DNA of 10,576 nucleotides from an uncultured Pseudorhodobacter sp. (GTDB taxonomy: Bacteria > Pseudomonadota > Alphaproteobacteria > Rhodobacterales > Rhodobacteraceae), in the NCBI GenBank assembly GCA_945957495.1, contig CAMFLG010000069.1:1-10576 (forward strand). Direction: 5' to 3'. Shown piece by piece: positions 1-8,506 of the stretch. A program made the translations under genes and the position numbers. The first letter of the stretch is position 1. Every line of letters starts with the position of its first letter. The notes beneath the pieces were generated by a model. The model was not told where the DNA came from, made no database searches, and was given only the letters and a program-made list of their open reading frames with translations.

Positions 1-793
1 GAGCGGGGTATTCGCCCATGATGGTGTTTTCGCCCGCAACCGCCTTGCCGTCGATTTCCAGCACATTGCCGCCCATGCGCAGGGCCATCGGCCCCCGGTT
101 GGTTTCAACGGTGATATCCCAGGTTTGCGGCCCGGTCTGGCGCCAGTCGAAATCGGCGCTGACGCTGCCCGAAAACCTTAGCTGAGCCGCAATGGGCGTC
201 TGGCGGTTCGCCGGGAATTCCAGCGTGGCGGCCGTCAGATGCACCGGCTGGGGTAAAATCTCTGTCAGGATCGACAGCGCGTTGATGCCGGGATCGAACA
301 CACCCATGCCGCCGGGTTCAAACACCCAATCCTGCCCCGGATGCCATTTGCGCACATCTTCGCGCCAGGTGATATGCGCCTCGATCACCGCCTTGTCGGC
401 AAGCCAGGCCTTCGCCGCCGCTACCGCATGCGCCATCCGGCTGTGCCATGTGGTATAAAGCGTCAGCCCGCGCTCCGCGGCAAGCGCCTGCAACTCATGC
501 ACTTCGGCCAAGGTCGCGCCGGGGGGTTTTTCCAGCATAACATGCCGTCCGGCCAACAGTGCCGCCTCGGCATAGTCAAAGCGCGGCACCGGCGGCAGGC
601 ACAGGGACACCACCGTGATATCCGGGCGTTCCGCCAGCATCGCCGCGAAATCGGTGTACGCGGGAACCCCGTCCACCGTGCCATGCCGCGAAACCGTCGC
701 CGCCAAGTCCCAATCGGGCGAGGCGGCGATGGCGGGCACATGCTGATCAACGGCGATCTTGCCGATGCCCACGAGGGCGATTTTGGTCGCCAT
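1..793 (-). CDS. gal: D-galactose / L-arabinose 1-dehydrogenase, Gfo/Idh/MocA family (3' end cut by window edge)
   Basis: This enzyme probably oxidises D-galactose, L-arabinose or D-fucose with NAD(P)+ to the aldonolactone in the cytoplasm, the first step of the oxidative pentose/hexose route. The open frame runs from an ATG at 793 off the left edge, giving about 264 residues; family members are near 310, so roughly 45 C-terminal residues are missing. Visible motifs are the Rossmann loop GIGKIA (residues 9-14), EKPPG (88-92), WHS (116-118), REDVRKWHPGQ (144-154) and GVFDPGINA (164-172). In the last motif D167 and N171 correspond to the residues reported as important in Azospirillum AraA (D168/N172). 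The ATG shares a base with the upstream dehydratase stop (TGATG), and an AAGGA Shine-Dalgarno lies about 9 bases ahead, so translation is likely coupled. The family is recognised with confidence. Which sugar is preferred cannot be read from sequence; the neighbouring arabinonate dehydratase favours L-arabinose. Confidence 0.88.
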   Translation of the reverse strand, partial: MATKIALVGIGKIAVDQHVPAIAASPDWDLAATVSRHGTVDGVPAYTDFAAMLAERPDITVVSLCLPPVPRFDYAEAALLAGRHVMLEKPPGATLAEVHELQALAAERGLTLYTTWHSRMAHAVAAAKAWLADKAVIEAHITWREDVRKWHPGQDWVFEPGGMGVFDPGINALSILTEILPQPVHLTAATLEFPANRQTPIAAQLRFSGSVSADFDWRQTGPQTWDITVETNRGPMALRMGGNVLEIDGKAVAGENTIMGEYPA

Positions 794-2535
794 CAGTGCG
801 AATCCTTGCCCACCGGCGCGCCACGGCAGCCTTTCAGGAAATCCAGATCCGCCCCGGTATCGGCGCCCTGCACATGGCGCTGGTGCAGCCAGCCATAGCC
901 CGAGGTGAATTCCGGGTGCGACGGCTTCCAATTGGCCAGACGCGCGGCCAACTCTTCGTCGGAAATTTCCAGATGCAGGCGGCGGTTCGGCACGTCCAAT
1001 TCGATGAAATCGCCATTCTGCACCACGGCCAGCGGCCCACCAGCCGCAGCCTCGGGCGAGGTGTGCAGCACAACCGTGCCATAGGCCGTGCCCGACATCC
1101 GCGCGTCAGAGATGCGAACCATATCGGTGATGCCCTTGCGCAGAACCTTGGGTGGCAGGCCCATGTTGCCCACCTCGGCCATGCCGGGATAGCCCTTGGG
1201 GCCGCAGTTCTTCAGCACCATGATGCAGGTCTCGTCAATGTCGAGGTCTTCGTCATTGATCTTGGCCTTGTAGTCGTCGATGTCTTCGAACACCACGGCG
1301 CGGCCCCGGTGCGTCATCAGCGCGGCGGTCGCGGCAGAGGGTTTCAGCACCGCGCCCTTGGGGGCAAGGTTGCCTTTCACCACCACCACGCCGCCCGATT
1401 GCGTCAGCGCCTTTTCGGCGGGCAGGATCACATCGGGGTTGTGGTTGGTCACGTCCTTGACCTGTTCCCACGCGGTCTGGCCAGAGACGGTCAGCGCATC
1501 CTTGTGCAGCATCCCGGCCTCGCCCAGCCGCTTGATCACCACGGGCAGGCCACCGGCGTAGAAGAATTCCTCCATCAGGTATTTACCGGACGGCATCAGG
1601 TTCACAATTGTCGGCACGTCGCGGCCGCAGCGATCCCAGTCCTCCAGCGTCAGATCAACGCCGACACGGCCCGCGATGGCCAGAAGGTGAATCACCGCGT
1701 TGGTCGATCCGCCAATCGCGGCATTGGTTCGGATGGCGTTTTCAAACGCCTCTTTCTTCAGAATGTCAGACGGTTTCAGATCATCCTTGACCATCTGCAC
1801 GATGCGCCGCCCGGTCAGTTGCGCCATCACACGGCGGCGGCTGTCCACCGCCGGAATGGCGGCATTGCCGGAAAGGGCCATGCCCAACGCCTCAGCCATC
1901 GAGGCCATGGTGCTGGCGGTGCCCATGGTGTTGCACGACCCCGGGCTGCGGCTCATCGAGGCTTCTGCCTCGACGAATTCTTCCGCTGTCATCTCGCCCG
2001 CCTTCACGGCTTCGGAGAATTTCCACAGATGCGTGCCCGACCCCACCCGTTCATTCTTGTAATAGCCGTTCAGCATCGGCCCGCCGGTGACAATGATCGA
2101 CGGCAGGTCGGTCGATGCCGCCGCCATCAACAGGCTGGGCGTGGTCTTGTCACAGCCCACCAGCAGCACGCAGCCATCCATCGGCTGGCCGCGCATCGCC
2201 TCTTCCACCGCCATGGCCGCCAGATTGCGGAACATCATTGCGGTGGGGCGGAAGGCGCTTTCGCTGGTGGAAAACACCGGCACTTCCACCGGGAAACCGC
2301 CCGCCTCGAAAATCCCGTGTTTCACCCGCTGCGCCAGATCGTTCAGATGCGCGTTGCACGGGGTCAGTTCCGACCAGGTGTTCAGAATACCAATCACCGG
2401 GCGGCCATCGAACAAATCCGGCGGGAAGCCTTGGTTCTTCATCCAGCCGCGATGGTAAATGGCATCCTTTGTGGTGCCCCCGAACCATTCTTGCGAGCGC
2501 AGTTTGCGGGGCCAGGCGGCGGGTTTGAAGGTCAT
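793..2535 (-). CDS. L-arabinonate dehydratase (IlvD/Edd family, Fe-S enzyme; 'araC' of the oxidative arabinose pathway)
   Basis: This is a cytoplasmic [2Fe-2S]- and Mg-dependent dehydratase, expected to convert L-arabinonate to 2-keto-3-deoxy-L-arabinonate; relatives also act on D-fuconate or D-galactonate. At 580 residues it matches the length of the Rhizobium leguminosarum L-arabinonate dehydratase. The three cluster cysteines are present: C60 in LTPCNAH, C128 in GCDKTTP and C201 in SPGSCNTMGTAST. K130 occupies the position of the carbamylated, metal-binding lysine. I chose the ATG at 2535 over one at 2586 because the protein family begins near MTFKP. The earlier start would also overlap the upstream gguC end by 44 bases. 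Only 7 bp separate the gguC stop from this ATG, and the downstream dehydrogenase overlaps by one base, so all three enzymes are co-transcribed. No symbol is given because names differ between sources (araC/araD) and clash with the AraC regulator. Family assignment is very secure; arabinonate as the substrate is an inference from resemblance and neighbours. Confidence 0.9.
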   Translation of the reverse strand: MTFKPAAWPRKLRSQEWFGGTTKDAIYHRGWMKNQGFPPDLFDGRPVIGILNTWSELTPCNAHLNDLAQRVKHGIFEAGGFPVEVPVFSTSESAFRPTAMMFRNLAAMAVEEAMRGQPMDGCVLLVGCDKTTPSLLMAAASTDLPSIIVTGGPMLNGYYKNERVGSGTHLWKFSEAVKAGEMTAEEFVEAEASMSRSPGSCNTMGTASTMASMAEALGMALSGNAAIPAVDSRRRVMAQLTGRRIVQMVKDDLKPSDILKKEAFENAIRTNAAIGGSTNAVIHLLAIAGRVGVDLTLEDWDRCGRDVPTIVNLMPSGKYLMEEFFYAGGLPVVIKRLGEAGMLHKDALTVSGQTAWEQVKDVTNHNPDVILPAEKALTQSGGVVVVKGNLAPKGAVLKPSAATAALMTHRGRAVVFEDIDDYKAKINDEDLDIDETCIMVLKNCGPKGYPGMAEVGNMGLPPKVLRKGITDMVRISDARMSGTAYGTVVLHTSPEAAAGGPLAVVQNGDFIELDVPNRRLHLEISDEELAARLANWKPSHPEFTSGYGWLHQRHVQGADTGADLDFLKGCRGAPVGKDSH

Positions 2536-2542
2536 GGTGTTC

Positions 2543-3535
2543 TCACAAAGCTTGCACGGCAATAGCGCCGGATTTCGCCGGGGCAATCGCGAGCGGGTTT
2601 TTCAGGGGCAGACCAAAGGCAGGCACTTCGATTTCAAACACATCTCCGGCCTGGGTGCCAATGCCATCGGCAAAGCTGAGCGTGGCCGTGCCGAACATAT
2701 GCACATGCACGTCGCCGGGATGGCAGAACAGGCCATATTTGAAATGGTGATGTTCCAGATTGGCCATGGTGTGCGACATGTTGGCTTCGCCTGACAGGAA
2801 GGGCTTTTCCCAGATCACCGCGCCATCGCGGCGGATGCGGGATGTGCCGCGCACGTCCGACGGCAGATCGCCCAGCAGGATTTCCGGGCCAAAAGCCGCC
2901 TCGCGCAGCTTGGAATGGGCCAGATACAAATAGTTGATGCGTTCGGTCACATGGTCGGAAAACTCGTTCGCCACGGCCCAGCCCACGCGGGCAGGGGTGC
3001 CATCGGGGGCGATCACATAGATGCCCGCCAGTTCCGGTTCCTCGCCGCCATCCAGCGCAAAGCCGGGGCTGGTCAGTGCGGCACCGGGGGCAATCGCGGT
3101 GTGGCCGTTGCCCTTGTAGAACCACTCCGGTTGCGCCCCAACCTCGCCCGCCGCCGGACGCCCGCCTTCCAGACCCATGCGGAACATCTTCATGCTGTCG
3201 GTCAGGGTTTCCGCCCCCTCCAGCTTGGCATGCATCGCATCGCGTGCCGAGGCCGATCCAAGATGGGTCAGGCCGGTGCCGGTCAGGTGCAAATGGGTGG
3301 GGTCGGGATGGGTGATCGGCAGGGTGAAGGCCCCGGCCTCGGCCAGACGCACCATATCCACCGCCTCGCCCAAACCGCGCGCGGCGATCACCTGCGCGAT
3401 GCTGCGCCCGGATGCAATCGCCTCTTGCGCCAGCGCATAGGTGCTGGCGGCCCCCTTGACGATGGCGGATTCAGACCCGTCGCGCGCCACAACGGCAAGG
3501 CTGCCATCCGGGCGAATGATTTGGGAAATCAGCAT
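2543..3535 (-). CDS. gguC: GguC / AraD1 family protein, probable 2-keto-3-deoxy-L-arabinonate dehydratase (FAH-like)
   Basis: The 330-residue protein resembles GguC, the gene next to chvE-gguAB in Agrobacterium, and the AraD1 proteins found in L-arabinose clusters. The C-terminal two thirds look like the fumarylacetoacetate hydrolase fold: FYKGNG (139-144), EPELAG (166-171), GWAVANEFSDHVTE (185-198) and a His-rich stretch with SHTMANLEHHHFKYG (254-268) and HPGDVHVH (272-279). The acidic residues in EPELAG and NEFSD are plausible metal ligands. No signal peptide or membrane segment is visible, so it is cytoplasmic. From position (between sugar permease and arabinonate dehydratase) I infer that it dehydrates 2-keto-3-deoxy-L-arabinonate to 2-oxoglutarate semialdehyde, replacing the unrelated DHDPS-type AraD. 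The ATG at 3535 follows AGGGGTGAG, which overlaps the permease stop codon, giving a 10 bp gap. Family membership is confident; the reaction is less so. Confidence 0.85.
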   Translation of the reverse strand: MLISQIIRPDGSLAVVARDGSESAIVKGAASTYALAQEAIASGRSIAQVIAARGLGEAVDMVRLAEAGAFTLPITHPDPTHLHLTGTGLTHLGSASARDAMHAKLEGAETLTDSMKMFRMGLEGGRPAAGEVGAQPEWFYKGNGHTAIAPGAALTSPGFALDGGEEPELAGIYVIAPDGTPARVGWAVANEFSDHVTERINYLYLAHSKLREAAFGPEILLGDLPSDVRGTSRIRRDGAVIWEKPFLSGEANMSHTMANLEHHHFKYGLFCHPGDVHVHMFGTATLSFADGIGTQAGDVFEIEVPAFGLPLKNPLAIAPAKSGAIAVQAL

Positions 3536-3545
3536 GATCTCACCC

Positions 3546-4735
3546 CTACTTCGATTTGTTGTAAACGTCGAAGATGACTGCGGCCAACAGAACCAGCCCT
3601 TTGATCACCTGCTGATAGTCGATGCCGATGCCCAGAATGGACATGCCGTTGTTCATCACGCCCATGATCAGCGCGCCGACGACCACGCCCAGAATCTTGC
3701 CAACGCCGCCCGACATCGACGCACCGCCGATGAACACGGCCGCGATCACGTCCAGCTCGAACCCCACGCCTGCCTTCGGTGTCGATGAATTCAACCGCGC
3801 CGCCACGATCATCCCGGCAAGCGAGGCCAGAACCCCCATGTTGACAAAGCAGAAGAACACCAGCCGGTCGGTCTTGATCCCCGACAGTTTGGCAGCCTTT
3901 TCGTTGCCGCCCAGGGCATAGATGCGCCGACCCGTCGTGGTGTTTTCGGTGAAGAACGCATAGAGCACGGTCAGCAGCGTCAGGATCACCACCACGTTGG
4001 GCAGGCCGCGGAAGGTAGCCAGTTTCCAGCCCACGAACACCAGCGCGGCAGCCACGATCACATTGCGCCCGATGAACAGGCCCATCGGTTCGGGTGTCAT
4101 GCCAAACTCGGCATCACGGGCGCGGGCGCGCCAGCCGATCCAGATCACCACCACTGCCGCCGCCGTGATCAGCGCCAGCGCGGTCATGTTTGGCTTGTCC
4201 ACCCCGAACACATCCGGGATGAACCCGGTGGACAGCGATTGAAACGCCTTGGGGAAGGGGCCGATGTTCTGCCCGTTCAACAGCCACAGCGTCAGGCCGC
4301 GAAACACCAGCATCCCGGCCAGCGTGACGATAAAGGACGGAATGCGCCAATAGGCCACCCAATAGCCCTGCGCCGACCCGATCAGCGCCCCGACCAGCAG
4401 ACAGGCGGGCACCACAACGATCACCGGCAGGTGCAGGTTCACCGTGAGCACGGCCGCCACAGCACCGGTAAAGCCCACCACCGACCCGATGGACAGGTCG
4501 ATATGCCCGGCCACGATCACCAGCAGCATCCCCAACGCCATGATGATGACGTAAGAGTTCTGCAGGAACAGGTTGGTGATATTCTGCGCCGACAGGAAAT
4601 CGACGTCGAGCGTCACCCGCACAATGATCGTGAAGAACGCAACAATCGCCACCAGGGCGATCAACATGCCGCTTTCGCGCAGGTGCCCGCCCAGATGCGA
4701 GCTTAGCGAGCGGGTTTTTCCATTGGTTTCAGCCA

Positions 4736-4736
<1 letters not shown>
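3546..4736 (-). CDS. mmsB: Multiple-monosaccharide ABC transporter permease MmsB/GguB
   Basis: This is the inner-membrane permease of the ChvE-dependent sugar importer, 396 residues, of the RbsC/XylH (BPD_transp_2) type. It probably works as a homodimer with the MmsA ATPase. After a short basic N-terminus the first hydrophobic segment spans about 24-42. The family motif AGHIDLSIGS (76-85) and late segments containing FIGGASMSGGVG and MGVMNNGMSILG follow. As in MmsB/XylH relatives, a polar loop (about 206-222, RARARDAEFGMTPEPMG) splits the membrane segments. I prefer the ATG at 4736, which overlaps the mmsA TGA as TGATG with GGAAAGG upstream, over a GTG one codon earlier at 4739. It ends in TAG, whose bases form part of the Shine-Dalgarno of gguC. 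Assignment is secure from resemblance and neighbours; individual membrane boundaries are approximate. Confidence 0.93.
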
Positions 4737-6265
<1,529 letters not shown>

Positions 6266-6284
6266 GGTCTTCCCCCCTTGAAAT

Positions 6285-6321
6285 CTGCACCCGCCGCAGG
6301 GAGCTGTTGCGGCAGGTGCAG
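6285..6321 (-). promoter_or_regulatory. Strong stem-loop between chvE and mmsA
   Basis: The arms at 6285-6298 and 6308-6321 are reverse complements over 14 positions with one difference, which becomes a G-U pair in RNA, around a 9-base loop. In the minus-strand transcript it lies right after the chvE stop and ends about 19 bases before the mmsA start. It is followed only by ATTT, not a long U tract, so it is a poor Rho-independent terminator. Hairpins at this place in binding-protein operons are known to protect the upstream message or cause partial read-through, giving excess binding protein. That role here is an inference. Confidence 0.75.
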
Positions 6322-6331
6322 GCAGGCCCGC

Positions 6332-7408
6332 TTACTTCAGCTGATCAGCGGTATAGTAACCCGAACCGACGAGGATTTCTTCGTAGTTCGTGACGTTCAC
6401 CGGCTGCGATTCCAGCAGGTAGGACGGGATAACCTTGACGCCATTGTCATAGGTGGTGGTGTCGTTGATTTCCGGCGTGCCGCCCGACAGGATTGCATCA
6501 ACCATCTTCACGGTCACGCCCGCCAGATTGCGGGTATCCTTGAAGATCGTCGAATACTGCTCGCCCGCGATGATCGACTTGACCGACGGAACTTCGGCGT
6601 CCTGACCGGTCACGACCGGCATCTTCAGATCGCCAGAGCCATAGCCCACGCCTTTGACCGACGACAGGATGCCGATGGACAGGCCGTCATAGGGCGACAG
6701 AACCCCGTTCAGAACCTTGTCGCCATAGTTGGCCGACAGCAGGTTATCCATGCGGGCCTGCGCAACAGCGCCGTCCCAACGCAGGGTGCCAACCACGTCC
6801 ATGCCCATCTGACCCGACGGGATCACGATGTCGCCGGAATCGATCATCGGCTGCAGAACAGACATCGCGCCGTTGTAGAAGAAGAAGGCGTTGTTGTCGT
6901 CCGGGCTGCCGCCGAACAGTTCGACGTTCCACGGCTTGGTGTCCGGGAAACGCTCTTTCAGGCCTTCGACCAGCGAGGTTGCCTGCTGCACGCCGACTTT
7001 GAAGTTGTCGAAGGTGGCATAGTAGTCAACCGAACCCGAATCGCGGATCAGGCGGTCATAGGCGATGACGGTGATGCCGGCGGCCTTGGCGTTGTCCAGC
7101 GCGTTCGACAGGGTGGTGCCGTCGATGGCGGCGATCACCAGAACCTTCACACCCTTGGTGATCATGTTCTCGATTTGCGCCAACTGGTTGGGAATGTCGT
7201 CTTCGGCATATTGCAGATCGGTGCCGTAACCTGCGGCGGTGAACTGCTCGACCATCGAGTTGCCGTCCGCGATCCAGCGGGCCGACGATTTGGTCGGCAT
7301 GGAAATGCCAACGGTGCCTTTGTCCTGAGCCAGTGCCGGCAGACCAGAAGCGACTGCAGCAGCCGCAGCAGTGGTGAACGCCAGAAGCGCCCTTCTTGAA
7401 ATGTTCAT
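6332..7408 (-). CDS. chvE: Multiple-monosaccharide-binding periplasmic protein ChvE
   Basis: This is the substrate-binding protein that captures sugars such as L-arabinose, D-galactose, D-fucose, glucose or xylose and delivers them to MmsB-MmsA. In Agrobacterium the same protein also passes sugar signals to VirA; no vir gene is seen here. The 358-residue precursor carries a signal peptide: SRRALLAF (4-11), an Ala-rich hydrophobic core, and a likely cut after PALA (24-27). The mature part closely resembles Agrobacterium ChvE, including MPTKSSARW (37-45), long shared stretches around VIAYDRLIR and ELFGGSPDDNNAFFF, then SPYDGLSIGI and GQDAEVPSVKSIIAGEQYSTIF. It is a peripla_BP_4 (RbsB-like) protein. 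GGGAGGAA stands just upstream of the ATG at 7408. It is the first gene of the operon, diverges from the LysR-type regulator, and is followed by a hairpin that may raise its yield relative to the membrane subunits. Confidence 0.95.
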   Translation of the reverse strand: MNISRRALLAFTTAAAAAVASGLPALAQDKGTVGISMPTKSSARWIADGNSMVEQFTAAGYGTDLQYAEDDIPNQLAQIENMITKGVKVLVIAAIDGTTLSNALDNAKAAGITVIAYDRLIRDSGSVDYYATFDNFKVGVQQATSLVEGLKERFPDTKPWNVELFGGSPDDNNAFFFYNGAMSVLQPMIDSGDIVIPSGQMGMDVVGTLRWDGAVAQARMDNLLSANYGDKVLNGVLSPYDGLSIGILSSVKGVGYGSGDLKMPVVTGQDAEVPSVKSIIAGEQYSTIFKDTRNLAGVTVKMVDAILSGGTPEINDTTTYDNGVKVIPSYLLESQPVNVTNYEEILVGSGYYTADQLK

Positions 7409-7563
7409 GGTATTCCTCCCTCGGCCGCATTGATCTACGGCAGTGTCCGGTCAGATCCTGTCGGGTTGCCGCCCGTCAAGAAGCCGTGGCGGGACAGTTG
7501 CAATATTGCTTTATATCGGTCAAATCATGTTTGTTGATGCTATCATATCCAAAATGGTAAGTC
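7409..7563. promoter_or_regulatory. Divergent control region between chvE and the GbpR-like regulator
   Basis: This 155 bp spacer must carry promoters for both directions. The half nearest the regulator (about 7498-7560) is strikingly AT-rich against its surroundings. It contains CAATATTG (7501-7508) and a series of ATCA/TGAT half-sites at 7524-7545. The half nearest chvE is GC-rich and would be the chvE leader. The best -35 candidate for chvE is TTGACC on the minus strand (7523-7518), with no good -10 at 16-18 bp, which suits an activator-dependent promoter. For the regulator, TATCAT (7541-7546) could be a -10 but lacks a convincing -35. Confidence 0.55.
7524..7538. promoter_or_regulatory. 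Candidate LysR-type regulator box, ATC-N9-GAT (T-N11-A)
   Basis: ATCATGTTTGTTGAT fits the general LysR-type recognition pattern ATC-N9-GAT, with T at 7525 and A at 7537 separated by 11 bases and 4 bp arms ATCA/TGAT. A third half-site ATCA follows at 7542-7545, making a second TGAT-N3-ATCA palindrome (7535-7545). The box directly abuts the minus-strand TTGACC at 7523-7518, the usual place for a LysR activator site, and lies 25 bp before the regulator's start codon, suiting autorepression. Short motifs occur by chance, so confidence is moderate. Confidence 0.45.
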
Positions 7564-8499
7564 ATGCCCGGATCACCCGACTTTCTGCTGCGCAAGGGGC
7601 TGAAACTCAGCCATCTGCGCATTCTTGCGGCGTTTGCTGAAACCGGGCAGATCAATCTGGCGGCGGAAAAGATTGGCATCAGCCAGCCCGCCGCCTCGCG
7701 CCTGCTGGCGGAAATCGAACAGATCGTGCAAGCCCCTGTGCACAGCCGTACCGGGCGCGGCGTGGCGCTGACGCCAATCGGGCGGGCGCTGGCCGACCGC
7801 GCGCGGCGCATCAATATCGAGTTGCGCGACGCCGCCCGCGATCTGACCGAGATCGCCTCGGGTGGGGCTGGGCATGTTCGCATCGGGTCGGTGACGGGCC
7901 CGGCGCTTGACCGGGTGCTGCCTGCGCTGCGCATTTCGCGCATGGCGCAGCCGCTGATCAGCGTCGAAGTCATCGTCGCCCCGTCGAACCTGTTGCAAGA
8001 GCATGTGCTGTCCGGTCGGGTGGATTTTGCCATTGGCCGCCCCACCGCCGGGGTTGATCCACATCTTTTGCACAGCCAGATCATCGCGGCAGAACCGGTC
8101 GCGCTCATCGTGCGGCGGGGTCATCCGTTGATGCACCGCCGCAGCCTGACCGCGCCGGACCTGATGGAGTTCGATTGGGTCATGCCGGAACCGGACGTGC
8201 CGATCACCCGCACCGTTCTGACCCGACTGCAGGCGCTGGGCCTGCCGCCGCCGCACCAACGGCTGTCCACCGCCTCGTTTCTGCTGACGCTTGCGCTTTT
8301 GCAGCAGACCAACGCCATCGCGCCCCTTGCGCTGGCCGTGGCCGATGTCTTTGCCAGCAGCCCCGATGCGTCCTATGCACATCTGCCGATTGATCTGGGG
8401 ATCGAGGTTGAACCCTTTGGCCTGATGACCCGCGCCGGAATGACCCTGCCCCCGGCGGCGCAATATCTGGCCGATACGATCCTGTCGGTTTCGGTCTGA
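7564..8499 (+). CDS. gbpR: LysR-type transcriptional regulator, GbpR-like
   Basis: This 311-residue DNA-binding protein has an N-terminal winged helix-turn-helix (about 13-72) with the LysR hallmark ISQPAASR (39-46), followed by a linker and an effector-binding domain (about 97-305). The latter includes GRVDFAIGRP and the basic segment LIVRRGHPL. It resembles GbpR, the regulator adjacent to and controlling chvE/sbpA-type binding-protein genes in Agrobacterium and Azospirillum. Divergent placement 155 bp from chvE supports control of the sugar operon, with the sugar or a pathway intermediate as effector; this is an inference. The ATG at 7564 has only a weak Shine-Dalgarno, with GGTAAG very close to the start, suggesting low expression. 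Its TGA lies 7 bp from the convergent panC stop. Family is certain; the GbpR name rests on context plus resemblance. Confidence 0.88.
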   Translation: MPGSPDFLLRKGLKLSHLRILAAFAETGQINLAAEKIGISQPAASRLLAEIEQIVQAPVHSRTGRGVALTPIGRALADRARRINIELRDAARDLTEIASGGAGHVRIGSVTGPALDRVLPALRISRMAQPLISVEVIVAPSNLLQEHVLSGRVDFAIGRPTAGVDPHLLHSQIIAAEPVALIVRRGHPLMHRRSLTAPDLMEFDWVMPEPDVPITRTVLTRLQALGLPPPHQRLSTASFLLTLALLQQTNAIAPLALAVADVFASSPDASYAHLPIDLGIEVEPFGLMTRAGMTLPPAAQYLADTILSVSV

Positions 8500-8506
8500 T
8501 CGCCCC

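Noticed and set aside
796..2565. 589-codon open frame on the plus strand opposite the arabinonate dehydratase
   Set aside because: It is a shadow of the real gene in GC-rich DNA. The translation is rich in His, Arg, Gln and Gly without any domain, while the opposite strand carries all the dehydratase motifs.
2536..2586. 17-residue N-terminal extension of the dehydratase
   Set aside because: It overlaps the end of gguC and extends beyond the normal family start; the ATG at 2535 is better placed.
6281..6321. Rho-independent terminator after chvE
   Set aside because: The stem is strong but is followed only by ATTT, and the downstream transporter genes clearly belong to the same operon, so full termination is unlikely.
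7573..8463. 296-codon open frame on the minus strand opposite the LysR-type regulator
   Set aside because: It is Arg/Gln-rich with no domain. The plus-strand frame has a clear helix-turn-helix and effector domain.
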